From Prunella strophiata (Eukaryota; Chordata; Aves; Passeriformes; Prunellidae), in assembly GCA_036583965.1 (NCBI GenBank), contig JAZBQD010000017.1:21982385-22046384 (forward strand): DNA of 64,000 nt, read 5' to 3'. Positions 27,901 through 46,299 of this stretch are shown here, in pieces; the first letter of the stretch is position 1, and the number at the start of each line of letters is the position of its first letter. The position numbers and the translations under genes were made by a program. The notes under the pieces were generated by a model. That model saw nothing but the letters and a program-made list of their open reading frames with translations, ran no database searches and had not been told where the DNA came from.

Positions 27901-30900
27901 GTTTTCTGTCTCAATGACACCCATCTGAGACAGTCATAGACATAATGATGAGATGAGCACAGTGAGAGCTGTGCTTGTGCTTCAGGGCCAGGCAGGAACC
28001 ATCCTCTGCAACACCTCTGAGCTCTTTGGAACAACCATCTATAGGAGGGCAAGTACATTCTCCTGTCACTTTTAGGTTCAAATGTCGAGCCATCCAAAAT
28101 TAGCCTGAATGGGGCAGCTCCAGTTTCACCTTCTAAGCCAGGGTTTGTGTCTTTTACAAAACAATTCATGCAGAACTTTTTGAACTCAGCATAAAGTCAT
28201 TCCCTTGTTTCCCAGCAGTTGTTTTTTTTTTTAGGACTTCTTGGCTTCAAGACTTTGGTAATGCCCAAAGACATGTTAGTGAAGAAGAGAGAAGAAAGTA
28301 AATGCAGAAGGACTTTCTATTAAGAGGATTTCTTGATCTTGATGCTATAAGTCCCAAACACATAGCAGGAGGCACACAGTGGGGTGATGAGCAGAGACCA
28401 GAACAGTTCTGTAGCCAGTAGGCCACAAGACCACACAGTGTGGATTTGGATCACAAGGGAGAAGCCAGAGATGCTTAAAGGCAAGCTACTTTGGGCACAA
28501 AGTGGCATCTTTACATGGTCCTACTTGCCAGTCTTAAAATAGCATAAGGTGGAAAATATCAGCAGTCCTGTACCAATGTCAGAAAATGTCTCTTTGTAAC
28601 TGATGGCAATAGCTGGCATGAAAATTAGAAGCAGGCAGGAAAAAAAAGGAGGGTGGAATTAAATGGTGACGTGGATGTTCCACACCACAAATGAGGCAAA
28701 ATTTGTTATAGGAGGGCATGACCAGAAAACCCACAGCCCCTTCAGGGACTGTCGTGCTGACAGGAGCTTGCACACTGCCTGCAGGGTGTATACCAAGGCG
28801 GCTGCCAACAGCAGACCTGAGAACTGCAGGCAGAGCCAGGGAGCTCAGCCACAACTGAGGCCAATTACAAATGAGAGAGAAATCATTTAGACAGTTGGTG
28901 GTGTCCATCTGGCACTTAGTGACTAACCAGCCAGCCCTTTGGCCAGTCATCTTGACAGCCTGCACTTCCAACTGCCCTTGTCTGGTGGTAGACATAATGC
29001 AGTCAATGGCATTCCAGCACCCAGAATATTATTGTTGTTCTCAGTTTTTATGCCATATTTCAAATAAGTCCTTTTTAGTTTGATTTTATTTTCAGTCTGT
29101 CCATTTCAAAGCACTGGGACAATTTTCCTAATTTTGAGCTGTCACATTAATGTGATTACCCTTTAAGTTTTGAGTTAGAGATACACTTAAACATTGGCTT
29201 ACATCCAAGTATTCATCTATTCAAAGCACTGGAACTACATACACACCTACAGTTTGGTACCTGTTTATCTCTCTTGTTTAAATTCAAGGCTTTGAGTACT
29301 GCTCTTTCATCTACTGCCTGATTGCTTCAACTATAAATGTTCATAGATGAAGAACTTTCAAACAATAAAGGTGGAAAAGTGTTCATAACTATACACCAAT
29401 TGGCATGGATATCACAGGAGAGAAGCTTTCAAAAGTACCTGCATCCCATTTTCAAGAGCACCTTCACCACTTTTAAGCTGTTTTTGTACATCTCATATGG
29501 CACATACAGATATCTTCTGCAACCTGCAACTGGCCAGTAATTTCTTAACTTCCCATGTCCTGAGTGTGTGCACACTTGCCCATATGAAGTAAACTACGAA
29601 ATAGGCCCCAGCCTTCCCAATACTACAGACATCTGTGAAGTCTTTGCCCTTGATCTCATGTTTTAGACAAAGCAAATTAAAATGACCTGTCAGTGCTGTT
29701 AAGCAGATTTTTTGCAATGGTCTCACATTTATTATTACCCATTCTTACAAGAACCTACTTTATTTGAGTGCCTTGTTCAAATACCAGCATAAAAAGCATA
29801 GTAGGCACAAGAGACAAGAGAGTCAACTGTACATGTAAGGCCAAGAATGTTCATGGTTTTGCCAAAACTCAGCAGAGGTTTTTTCCCGTCCAGAATTGCT
29901 GAGCATTAGGAAGACTGTGAGACTCACAACCAGACAAAATTAACCACTTAGACTTTAGGAAATCCCTGCTTTAGCCTCTTTTCTCAAGTTACATAGCAGA
30001 AATTTGGACCACCTCCCCTTGTTAGCCTATCCCTCAATACCATCATTCCATGCATAGAGATGGTTTGTTCAGTCAAGGAGACCTGTGTGAGGGAGGTTTC
30101 ATTAGAGTCCTGGGATGCACTGAAACCACAGGAAGTGAACTAGCTTCTCATGACCATTTAGCCCTAGGATCACAGCCAGGGGCTTACCACCCTGCTAGGT
30201 GCTTTGAGATTCTCCTCTTTGATATTTATCCTTAGAAAGGTAGTCCTGTGCCATCTCCCTGCTATGATCAGTTTGAGGTCAGCCACCAAAACACGGACCC
30301 TGGCATGGTTTTAGAACTTCTCTTAGAAAGATTTATAACCCTTTTAAAACCCATCCCATTCTACAGATACTCTACTGGCTGCTTTTTGTGCCACTGAACC
30401 AAATCAGCCCAGATGTCTGCATTATCCTGATTCTGAAGCTCTGCAGCTCTTGGGAAGTCCAGGGTCAAGAATTTCACCCCTCTGAGACCCACGCAGGCAG
30501 GAAGTCATCAGCTGACTCCTACCACAAACATGCAGCACAAAGCCAAGGCAAACTTTTCAGCATTCCACTGTTAAAACTGTATTTCATTCCAAGTTTTCAT
30601 AAGCCAGTAAGGGTAACTAGAAAGACATTGTCATATTATTAAACATGCTTTCCTTTATTTTTTTATTTGAGCTCCAGCACTGTGAAGGTTCAGATAGCAA
30701 TGACTCAGGTCTGGATGATGTTAGGTAATGTGGAGCAAAGGGCTGGAAAAGGGAGCCTCAAGTAATATCCAAGCAATTATTCCCACTCATTTCTTAAATC
30801 ACACATCTCTGAAGCTGGCTCTATTCACCACTACAGTTCAGCAATAACATCACACTTCCAGGGATCTCTCTGCAGAATTATAGATGTTGTCCAAGGACAA

Positions 30901-33214
30901 ACTCAATCTTACAATTTGTCCACAACACAGAAAGTTGTCTTATAATGTATGTGAAATCCAAAGATGTGCTCATGATTACCTGAGCAGCTGGGGTGGTCTA
31001 GGAACTGGTAAGCTGTGATTTCCAGTTAAGACTGAAACAGCACACAAAGGAGTGCAGCATCCAGGTCTTTTGCCCTTCCTACTGCAGGTAAATACTTATG
31101 AGTAAATAAAAAATAAATCATGAAATAAAAAAATTAATCATGAAAATCAGAGAGTTAAAAAATGAGATACAGAGTGTGGAAGGCTTGGATAGTTATAGCT
31201 CTTCTGCTCCTCTAGTGGTGTGGTGGCAGTAGATCATTGCAGATGAAATCCTGTACCCTTGGAAAGTGAAAGCCCAGCTCTGCATGGCAGAGGTAAAATT
31301 AGAGCCGTTCATGTTTAGTGTATAGTCAGTATTTCCACAGCTCTCTATATAGGTCCCAGGATGCTGTGGACTTGCTGCTTCCACCTACTCACCCACCTTC
31401 TCCTTCTCCAGGGGGTGTAAGCAATGTCTTGAGCTGGAATTCATCCATCATTTTGTGGTATGATTTCATTCTTGCCCAGCAGAGAGTGGCCAATGGGAAA
31501 AGGAACTGTGCTTTGCACATTGAGATGCAGTTAGTGCCACAGGTCCTCCTTCCCTGAACTTGTATGCCAGAAATTAGTGCTGGGAGTCTGTGAAAGGAAT
31601 GGCACAGGGCTCTCCATGTGCCCAAGAGGACCGGAGGCCTCCCCTGCCGGTAGCAGCAGCACCACCCACCAGCCCTCACAGTGAACACTCAAAGAAAATG
31701 ACAAGAACAATAGCAGGAAATGTCTAAGGGTGGAAACAACAAACTGAACACAGCCCAAGTTTCTGGGGGCTTCCTGATTGGCTTGATTTGCCTCAGCAGG
31801 AGCACTTTGGATAACCTTGGAGCTACCCCACCAGGGCGAAACCTCTCCCAAGTGAAGCTGCATTTGTTCCAGTGGCTTTCTGGGACATGGGGATGTTTGC
31901 TGCCCAGCACTAATTAATAAACAAGCACAACATAAAAGCACTAAGGTAGATCAGATGGAGGAAGCAGGATCAGGATGCTGCAGCCATCGTGCTCAGGGTG
32001 GCAGCAGCTTGATGCATCTCTCATTGCTCCCAGTGTAAAGTCTGTCCATTCCCATGGGGCATGTTCCTTGCCTAGCATCAGCCTTCACCCTGGAAAAATG
32101 AACTGCGAGTTCCTGTAAGTGAATGACAGCAGAGGACAGATTTGCAAAGCTCAGATCCAAGAAATTGTTTGTATCAAGAAACAAACAAAACAAGTTACAG
32201 CTCCTGCTGGGTGTTCCCCTTCCTGCCCTGCTGCTCTTTTTCTGTGCCTATTGGCAAGCAGTGCAGGGGACTGGATCTGTGTATTTTTGAGGGTCATGTA
32301 ATATAGGGAATTTTTAAAGGGTCCCAATAAAGTTCAGTGCCTGATTCATACTGACTGTCAGTCACATATGCCATCTATTTCCTTTGTCAAGGACTGCTGA
32401 GGGCATTTACAGGTTCAGGCAGTCGTGACTAAAGCACAGCACAAAAGGCAAGGAAAAATAGGTTTTCATTAATTTTCTGCGGTTCATTTTCATTTTTAGT
32501 ACTATTCTCAGACTAAATCCCATCAATCACATGGTGTACCTCAGGTCAGAATGCTGGATGCTGGGCAATGCTTTTTGCACCAACAAGTAAGCTTGTAAGC
32601 ACCATTTTCTTTGAAGCAGCCTTTTTAAACCACCATAACAGGAAGCAAATTGATAATCCCTTGTTTGCACCAGAAGTCTATTATAAAGTCTGTGCAGTTC
32701 TTAGCAGCAAATATAAGTCAAGTCAAACCAAAATCATGGAAATTTCACTGTGAGTATAATTAATAATACCAGCTAATGCATCTACTAGGGAAGGGGGTGC
32801 AGAAAGGGAAGGAGCCTGTAACAGGAAAAAGTTTGTCTTTCACTCTAGGTGTGCTCTTGAGTTCTGCCAGGCACAACTCTTGTACTGTGCCCTTTGCCCC
32901 TGCCCTTCACTGCAGCAGCCCATGGGTGGGTGAGAAGCACGACTCTACAAGAATTGCTGTGCATTACCTTCGTCAGCTCCCTGCAAATAACAGGTGGGAG
33001 CACAGAGAGCACCTCCCCAGGTCTCACAGGCAGACAAAATAGATAGTTGAGGAAAAAGCTGCAGAGACCTGAGGTCCAGGCAGAAGACAACATACCATCT
33101 CCAGCCCTAGCTAACAATGTTTCCTTTAAAACCAGTCTCCCATGTTTTTTGCATTTCAATGCAGCACTGCCTGCACTCTGAGCTTGCAGAATTTTATGGC
33201 ATTTCTGCTGTAGC
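24936..33214. other. Upstream intron, no gene seen
   Basis: About 8.3 kb with no recognisable exon or transposon. ORFs of 130-141 codons occur (25063-25476 +, 25625-26044 +, 27744-28169 -, 28579-28995 -), but none shows a family motif, and several overlap each other on opposite strands, which is typical of chance ORFs. Confidence 0.5.
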
Positions 33215-33790
33215 CCCTTCAGAAGAATCCTTAAGCACCACATCTGCATGTCTTTTTAACTCTTCCAGGAACAGTGCATGCACCACTTCTGTGGTCAGCC
33301 TGTTCCAATGCTTGGCAGCCCTTTCAGTGAAGAATATTTTCCCTAATATCCTATCTAAACATCCTCTGGTACAATATGAACACATTTCCTCTTGTCTTGT
33401 CACTTGTTACCTGGGAAAAGAGACTGATGTCCACTCTAACATCCTTTCAGGTAGTTGTATAGAGCAGTGAGATCTCCCCTAAGCTTCCTTATAGAGTCTT
33501 CCCCAGCTTTGTTGCCCTTCTCTGGACATGCTCCAGCATCTCGATGTCTTTCCTGGAGTGAGGGGCTCAAAACTCAACACTGGACTCGAGGTGTGGCCTC
33601 ATCAGTGCCAAGGAGATGTGGAGAGCTACTGACCTGGGCCCTGGGCCTGGGCCTGCTGGCCAGGATCCATTAGCAGTCTTGGCTATCTAGACACAATATT
33701 GGCTCATGTTCAGATGGCTGTTGACCAGGTGGGTTCAGATGGGTGGTTGACCAGCACCTCCAGTTCATTTTCTGCAGGGCATCTTTGCCT
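33215..33790 (-). mobile_element. CR1 LINE fragment lacking its 3' terminus
   Basis: The minus strand encodes degenerate CR1 ORF2 C-terminal sequence (FFTERAAKHWNRLTTEVVHA, then LEELKRHADVVL). The + strand carries the usual CR1 landmarks AAGCACCACATCTGCATG and CATGCTCCAGCATCTCGATG. The ATTCTATGATT-type 3' end is missing, so the 3' tip was probably lost by deletion. A 25-bp internal duplication lies at 33709-33755. Confidence 0.85.
33709..33755. repeat. 25-bp tandem duplication inside CR1
   Basis: TTCAGATGGCTGTTGACCAG and TTCAGATGGGTGGTTGACCAG occur side by side in the CR1 copy at 33.2-33.8 kb. It looks like a replication slippage event after insertion. Confidence 0.65.
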
Positions 33791-36700
33791 TGCTCAAGTT
33801 CTGTCCTGAGCACCCCATGAGCCTTAGCAGCTCATTTCTCATCTGACACTGTAAATCAGAGACAAAAGGTATATTCCCAGTTTGTACATGGGAGGCTGAA
33901 ATCTCTTCAGAGAAAATACTTGAAGTCTTGTTTTTTGTTCAATTTCCTTTCACTTAAAAAACTGATGGAGATTTTCTAGGCCTCCTGCCTTTCCTGTAAA
34001 TGCTTCTAGGTAACTCAAATGTGCATCTCCAGTATATCAGTATGTACAGGATTTGCAGAAAAACATCCTCCTTCCTTGGCAGCCTGCAGTGTGGGTACTG
34101 CATAAGGTCATGCATTCATTTTGGTCGTACATCTGTGCTAACCTTGGGTAACTGCAGCAGCCAGCACTGCTGCACGATGGAGGAATGAGCACTCAGCCAT
34201 CATCCCCCAATTGCTCTCCCTCTATTTCTTGGATCTCTCCCAAGATATAAATAACACAATCTACTGTACAGCTGAACTGCTGGCATCTGTGCTAAACCTA
34301 AACTAATTTCATGTGCATAGCTGCTACAAGCCAACAAGCTGTTTTTCACAGGGCTGACCACACCTGTGTTGCTTTTTAAGTTTCTGGGTGCGTGCTGCTG
34401 TGTACAGGGACTCTGCTGGGGAAAATTGCGCTTGCAACCCTCCTTCACCCGGACCACATCTGGCAACACAAGAAAACTTCATGAACAAAAGCCACACTGG
34501 TATGGTAGCCCCTTGCACTTTCGTGTGTTCTCAGACATTGCAGGACATCTGTCCTGGTGCTCGTCCTGCCAATTTTAGTTAAAGCCATGGGAAAGCAAGC
34601 AGGTTTCTGCAGGTTTCTGTGTCTTTCCTGAGTCATTGTATCTTCACCTTTCAATTGCAAAGTACAGCACATATCCTCTCTCAAATGGCTATTTTATCTT
34701 CCTTGCCTTTCTCCTGCCATCCCAGTGAGTACCAAACAATGAACCACAGACGATGCACCTCTGTACTTGCAGTGTAAGTCCTGTCTATTTTCTGATGTGA
34801 CAGCATGTCTGTCTAGACACGAAGATCTTCATGTCTGGTTCTGTGCAGGCCAAGCATTTTATAGCAGTTGTGGCTCTTACTTAATTTGCCGTAATATTTT
34901 GGACACTGGTCTGTGAAGCTCCAGAGGCAGGAGGTCCGGATCTGGAAGGAAAGAAGAAAATGAGAGTAATGGTAAAGATGAGAGAGAAAACCCATCTTCA
35001 CCAGGAAGAGCCTAAAAAACCATTTTCATCTTACATGGCTGGGCCAAGAAACCAGAACATTTGTGCCATTTCTTTTAAATACAGGTGGTCCAAAGACTGG
35101 ATGATTCAGGAGCCAGATGCTACCAGGGCAGGTTAAGGTATCAGGGTGTTTACTTGACTGATCAAGGTGTTCATCAGATCTGCCAGGTTCTGTCTGGAGC
35201 CTGGTCAGGAGCACAAACAGGAGCTTCCTGATCCAAACACTGTGATAAGCCCACAGAGAAAATAAGTAGCCTCTGCTCTTTCACCTCTTTGATCCCTGGC
35301 CACTGGACTGGGTTCAGAACAGGTCTTTTTTTAAACTTTTTTCCCCCTTCATTCCCAAAGGAGGGTCAAGTCGTGTACTCTTCTCCTCTAAGGGCAAGCA
35401 TCCAAGGCATAGTGATTCACTGATTTCCAGTCAGTGATCTGCCATCTCCTGAGTCAGTGGGAAGTTTTTAAGGTTGCAGTCTCACCCAGGCTGGAGACAT
35501 CTCCCATTTGAAAAATACTGGAAGAACTGGGCTTAGAAAGATTTACACTTGTAAAAGTTCAAAAACAAGTGTGGGCTGTAAGTGCCACAAGGGCAAAAAG
35601 TTATGTGTTACAGTGATATGAGGAAATCATACTAGGCTGAGGTAACATTTTAAGAAGAGAAAAAGCAGCTCATGAAAAAGTAGTTTCAGTTAGAGGAAGA
35701 GTCACAGAGTGCTGAAGGTTCCCATATTTGAGAGATTTAATGCTGTATCAGGCAAACCTGATAGGCAAAAGTTAATATGCAAACATTATTGATTTGGCAA
35801 GGAAAGGAGCTCAACTGTATAACTTCTTCAATTACAGGTCAAAAAAATCTGCATTACATTAAGTCTTCTACATCCAGAGCAGGCAACATTGTAGTAGTTA
35901 AATAAAAGTAATGGTTGCTGTGTTTTCCACGCTGCTTAGCTCAAGAAGTCCTGTGGCCAGTGTTTGACTTGGTCACCTTGGTTTGTCTAGCATGGATTAA
36001 CCTCATCCTACACCAGGCAGATGCAGAATATCATTATACTGCTCTCTCTGTGTATGTGTGTATACACATTTATTTCAGATAGCAAAGTGAACTGTGGAGT
36101 TTTACTTCTCAAGTTCTTCGGTGGTACTGAGATGCAGCTTTTTCTGGGTGGAGGGAATTGTTTCTCTTCTCATATGTGCAGCAAAATTGATGTGGACTAC
36201 CAGAGCAACTCATTCAGCATCATGCCTGAATCTCATATCCAAGCACTGGTTGGCAATGAGGATTCCCAGTTTTTCAAGCCATGGAGGTTTTGCCTTTTCA
36301 AAGATGTTAATTAAGTTTGTGGCTCTTGAATTTCAACTGTACTCTGTAAACAACAGCCTATTCAAAATCATAAGATGTGCCCTGCCAGCTTTCCTCTTTG
36401 AAAGTGAGCTGTTCAAAAAAAGGATGAGCACTGCAAAAAGACTAAACTATGAGACATTGAATTACTCAACTCTGAAATCCCATTTCAGTCTGTAACAGAC
36501 CTGAAATCAAGCAGGTTTTTTGCCATCAGCACTGGCTGTTGATACAGAGTGACATCCACAAATGGTCCTACTGGCTTCAGCAACAACTGCTGCTGTCGGC
36601 TTAGAAAACCAAGCCAATGTGGAAAACAAACTGAAGATTATTCAGTGATTTCCCCCTCCCCTACAGCAGACAAAGGGTAGTGTTCACAGCTGTGGCATGT

Positions 36701-38459
36701 AGATTTCAGCTCCAGTTTCAGAGGCGTGCTGGCTTACAGACAGGTTGCTGGTGCTTGCCAGTTGATGCAGGTAATAGGAAATTTGTCAAGGGCTGAGGTG
36801 CTGGACTAGGATCCAGTTATGTTGGTTTAAAAGACTTACATGTCTTTCAGGGGCACCCTTTGCCCTTGCATGTTCTGAACCTGGTACCCTGCTGCCCCTA
36901 AAAGAAATGGGAATGAGAGGCCCATGGAGCAGAACTTTTTGCTGGTGAACTTTTGCAGAAGATACTGTACTTCCAGGAGAGTGAAACTTACTTGTAAAAT
37001 TTCAGTTTCTGGTTTTGCTGTGTGGTCAAAAGATACCTGAGGGCAAAATCCAAAGGTACAGAGAGAATGTAGAGATCAGTTTCATCCCTTCAGGCAAGCA
37101 CAGTTATCCCTAAACTTGGAGTTTAATTCTCTGTTCAGTAAATATCAGGGGTTTATTGCAGTGTTCTGCTTGTGTCTCTGCCATTTTAATACTAGCTGTA
37201 ACACCTCAGGATGTTCAGCTCTGAGAGACCTGATACTAATTACTGTCTTATTTGTGGCTTTTATATCAATTTGATTTATGGTATCAGTCAAGCAGTAACA
37301 AAATAATCAGTTAAAGCTGAACCATCCCCCACTCCACGTATGCATCCGTCACCTTTTCCCTTCAAGTGTTTACTGTGATTAGGCCTTTCCTGTTTTTCTC
37401 TTAAGTTCTGAATACTTGTATACTTTCCTTGTTAGTCCTGATGAATGTTCTTTTTTCCACTGACATGCCAATGTGTATGCTGCAGACATAATTTTTATTA
37501 CATTTCTGTTTTCACTGCAGAAATTGCATGAGTATTTCTCAGGTACAATCCCGAATGCATAGTTAGCACAGGCTAAAGAAACTGGTCCATAAACCTGCAG
37601 CTGTTCTCCCTGTTTATAATGCTGTTAGCCTCCTACCCTGAAAAACAAAACACTGCTAAGCCAAATGTAGATATCTCTAGAAGTCTGTGTCTGCTGGAGT
37701 TAATTAGCTGGATAGAGAAGGCTGTTTTCTTCAGGCATAGTTCTGCTGACTTAGGATTTGTGTGTTCAAACCAGTGTGACTCTGCATCAGCATCTGCATT
37801 AACTCTGTGAATGCTCTGCAGGACCATGCTCAGGGTCTCTCCTGGGGTTGAGGAAAGGCATCTCGGGCCAGAACAGCCTCTGCTTTTAAGCAAAGAGGAA
37901 AATGATAGGCCAGGTTTTTGGGTTTCAACACCTCAGTGTGGGAAACAGAAGAAACAGAGGAAATCCCTCACCTGAGAAAGTGCATTCAGCACCTTCAGAG
38001 CACAAAGCAGAGTCCTGTATCCAAGCACAGTGTTTGCTGGGTACTGAGTGCTAAATGTAAGTGCACATGTACACATACCACAGTTCCAAACCTCGCCTTC
38101 TGCCTCTTCGCTTCTTAGAACTCCTTGCTTAACTCCCCTTATTGTCACCTAAAATACAGTATTCTGTCCTACCTAACAGCTCCTGTGGTCCATATCCCTG
38201 CATCTCTTCAGAATTCATGTGCTGTTTCTGCCTATGGTCTGCTCAGAAGCTTCAGTGGCTGCCTTGTCCACACTCATGTGGTGCCCAGTTAGGTCAAAAT
38301 CCCACCAAACACACAGACCAGGCTTCCTTTATCAGTCGGGTACATCTCCTTCCCCTGCAGTACTGTAAGGTTCTGGTCTGAATTTTGTAGGTCTTGGTGG
38401 CAGCAGAGTCTAACATAGATAGTCCTGTAAGTAGCCTTATAATATATTTTTCCCCCATC
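33791..38459. other. Upstream intron, no gene seen
   Basis: AT-rich sequence with scattered short ORFs only. I recognised no exon, RNA gene or repeat family here. Confidence 0.5.
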
Positions 38460-38600
38460 GTTCAGGAGTTTCAAGACCCAACTGGAAGAAGCCATGATCA
38501 TCCTGGCCTGATCACAGCTGGCTCTGCTTTGAGTAAGAGGTTGGGCTAGGGACTCCCAAAGTTGTTTCCAGCCTTTATTATCCTTGAAGCCTGTAGTCTT
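38460..38600 (+). mobile_element. CR1 LINE 3' tail in sense orientation
   Basis: The + strand reads as a CR1 ORF2 terminus and short 3' end: GGAGTTTCAAGACCCAACTGG, then AGAAGCCATGATCATCCTGGCCTGATC, TTTGAGTAAGAGGTTGGGCTAG, and CCAGCCTTTATTATCC. This order (end of ORF2, stop, then GGTTGGACTAGA) matches avian CR1. It is the only moderately young CR1 copy here in the same direction as PALM2. Confidence 0.75.
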
Positions 38601-43385
<4,785 letters not shown>

Positions 43386-43407
43386 GGTTTCTCCCACCAG
43401 GATGGTG
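43386..43407 (+). CDS. PALM2: Paralemmin-2 microexon (22 nt)
   Basis: This 22-nt microexon encodes GFSHQDG plus the first base of the next codon. It lies 626 bp after the coiled-coil exon. The acceptor is strong (a pyrimidine run, then CATTCACAG ending at 43385) and the donor is the full consensus GTAAGT at 43408. It enters in phase 0 and leaves in phase 1, exactly what is needed to connect DNLQK to the next exon, whose first two bases complete Asp. The family sequence at this place is similar (GFSS-DG followed by DAVNYI), which supports the call despite the tiny size. It links the coiled coil to the middle linker of the protein. ORF or similarity searches would normally miss it. Confidence 0.88.
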
Positions 43408-44951
43408 GTAAGTGCTTTTTTATTATTGTCTAGCTTTGGGTTTAACACAAGCTGTTACTATAGCTTTGTTGCAAAGGTTTAAAGAGTGAGTTTCTTTCCT
43501 TCATTGTGTGTTTCTGATTTTTGTGAGCCATTACCTTTTTCTTTGGTATTTCTATAATGCAAGCACAAAGATCACTGTTGTGGTAAAACAGTATTGCTTT
43601 GGCAGAGTTCCACCTCTTATGCTCACACAAAGGGAAAGAACAGCATGAATAACTTAAAGCAGACATCATACAATTTCTGTGTTATTGACCCCTTTCACCA
43701 CGTGATAGCTCTGCACTGCAGATTCCTTCTCACCTCTCTGTGGTCAATCTTCTCTGTTGTATGTGCTCATGCTCTGTTCATAACCAGCTAAATTCTATGA
43801 AGACTATTCGTAATACAGAGGAACAACTATTAAAAGCAGATTATTTCACTGATGAACAATGTTCTCCACATGATGACTCTTGCAGAAGGAAAACCTCACT
43901 TTGTTGGATGAGGATGTAGTAATCCCTAGCTTATTAACTCAGTGTCATACATAGTGTGATCTGTACAAAGTGTGCGCTATAAATGTAGGTGTCTGAGTGA
44001 ACAAATAATATGCATGATTCCCAGGAAGCTGGGGAGACCCTTGTAGTGCCACCCCAGGATCTTTAGGACCCTGGGAGGATGTCATGCTAAGGCATCTGCA
44101 GATAAATATGAGCACCAGATACTCATTTTCAGTACATGTCTTTGAACTGACAAAATAATGAGGTTAAGACTACCTCCTCCAGCTGCTGTCACCTGTATTG
44201 TGAATGTAGATGAGGAACATGTAGGATGATCCCAGCATGAAAACAATGGGATACAATGGAAGTTACTATGTAGTATTTGAGTTGACTTGCAGCTGTCTTT
44301 TCCAGGTGATTAATATTACTTGCTGAAGAGGGCTTTTTTTTAAGTCAAAGACCTAGTTCAGAAATTTTCACTCCTGCTAGCAATATAATCCATATTTTTT
44401 GTTAAATGCTATTGTCAAAAAGAAAAAAAAAAAAATCCCAGGTAGTATCTTCCATTGTAAGAACTTAGTCTTCAGTCTTCCTTCTCTCTGAAGGATTTGA
44501 ATTTGGCTACCACAAAGTGGTAATTGCAAATGTTTTGTACCTATGCAGAGTTACACCATGGTCATTAGTAACTTTCACAAATAGGAGCAGTGCCTGCAGG
44601 AATTAGCAACCAAAGTTCTCAGGAGCTTCTATGATTCCTGCAAGGTGCAGCCTGCACCTTCAAGTGTCTTGTAATAGTAAAGGAACCAAAGGAAGCCCCA
44701 GCTAATAATTATGAAATGGTAGTTTCCCTGAAGGTATGTAGCAATGTAGTATTTAATTAGATTCAAAAGGAGCCATCATGCTCTCCAGTTATTGCCTGCT
44801 TTCAGTGGATCCCTTCCTGACAGACTGAGCCAGAATTAAGGATAGCTTGTAATTTCTGAAAGGTAACAAAAAACTGCAAAAATATGTCAAAGAGAAGAGA
44901 GTAATTAGTGCAAGGAAATAGAGCAGGGCATTACATCTAAGTGAACCAGTC

Positions 44952-45137
44952 CCTCTCCTCTCCTCTCCTCTCCTCTCCTCTCCTCTCCTCTCCTCTCCTC
45001 TCCTCTCCTCTCCTCTCCTCTCCTCTCCTCTCCTCTCCTCTCCTCTCCTCTCCTCTCCTCCTCCTCTCCTCTCCTCTCCTCTCCTCTCCTCTCCTCTCCT
45101 CTCCTCTCCTCTCCTCTCCTCCTCTCCTCTCCTCTCC
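44952..45137. repeat. (TCTCC)n pentanucleotide microsatellite
   Basis: About 37 units of a CTCTC/TCTCC pentamer. All pyrimidines are on the + strand and all purines on the - strand. The repeat is almost pure, with two phase shifts near 45060 and 45120 where one unit is shortened. The arginine/glutamate (RRGEE) and leucine/serine-proline ORFs of 86-134 codons across it are products of the repeat, not genes. Confidence 0.97.
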
Positions 45138-45438
45138 GCAATTTCTTCAGTTGCTGCCACATCATGAAAGACTCCCAAGTCCGTACATCTCATGTTTGTT
45201 TGTTCTGTGTCCCTTTATTGTAAATGCAGTGACAGTACAAACATCTTTTTTACTCTCACCATTGTGTTCTTGTGTATAATTTTGTGGTGACAGAGATTTT
45301 GAGTGTGCAGGAAGCACTACAAGAGGATGTTCAGAGCCCAGAAAGGTCCAAGCAATGGCTATAAGGGAAGGGGAGAAGTGGTGGTGAGCACAAGTGACTG
45401 ATCAGATGATGCTCTGTGTCCTTCTCAGCTTTCATAGG

Positions 45439-45477
45439 AAAAAAAAAAGAAAAAAAAAAAAAAAGAAAAAAAAAAAA
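45439..45477. repeat. A-rich tract (AG interruptions)
   Basis: Three A runs separated by single G residues, about 39 bases. Low-complexity sequence. Confidence 0.9.
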
Positions 45478-46299
45478 GCTGTGTTTGGCAGTGAGAATCT
45501 CTGAGCTTGAAATCATCCAGGCACAATTAACACAAATTCCACATTTTCCAGGGTAGAAACACACTGCCTTCATAAATCACTGTGTAAGAGAAAGTAGAGC
45601 AGAAATGCTGAGGCTGGGAGCTGTGGCCCTGTCACCTTCAGTTGTGACTGCCAGCTCTGTGATGGCTTGCAGCTGACAAGCTCTCCATTAAACAAGGTCT
45701 GAGATGATGCTAGGCATTACATCATTTGTTGGTGCTCAGGTCTGCAGTCAGAACCAGGCATGCTGCAGTGCTATGCTGCATGCACATCATGAACAAATGG
45801 AAAGGAGAGAGCTCTTGCTCCATGTGTGTATGCTTATTTCTCAATGTATATATAAAATAAAAGGCACATGAAGGTTTGATGTAACTCCCTTGTCTGCTGA
45901 ATTTGCCTCAGAGGTAAATGCATCCTCTGCAATATTTGGCCATTTGTATGCAAACTATTTGCTACTGCTTCAGCCAACATACAGAAGCCACAATTATAGT
46001 AATTGGACAGTTTGCACAAACCTCTGTTTGAATTTTGCATGTATTAGCATGTATTTGGCCAAGAAGTGGTCTAGGAAACCTGACACAAATTATTTAGTAA
46101 CCAGAACATTGTTTAGAGACTCTTCTGGATTTCTCTCCTCTGATCTTGACAAGCTGTGCAACCCAAGAGCAAAACAGACCAGTGTGCCCTCAGAGGAGTC
46201 AAGTACAGCTCTTTGAAGAGTTCTTTCCACATGTCCTGTAAAAATTCATCAGCAATTGACTTTCAGTTGTAGGCTTTTGATAACTTTTTAATTCAGTCT

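Larger units (their letters stand above)
43408..46299 (+). other. Intron after the microexon, left part
   Basis: This is the first part of a 7995-bp intron. Apart from the TCTCC microsatellite and an A-rich tract it shows nothing recognisable. Confidence 0.6.

Noticed and set aside
31230..31287. CAGAG/GTAAAA considered as the donor of the missing upstream PALM2 exon
   Set aside because: The preceding codons do not read as the expected coiled-coil sequence in any frame.
44789..45279. ORFs of 86-134 codons rich in RRGEE or LLSSP
   Set aside because: They are translations of the TCTCC microsatellite; a five-base repeat without a stop is open in all frames.
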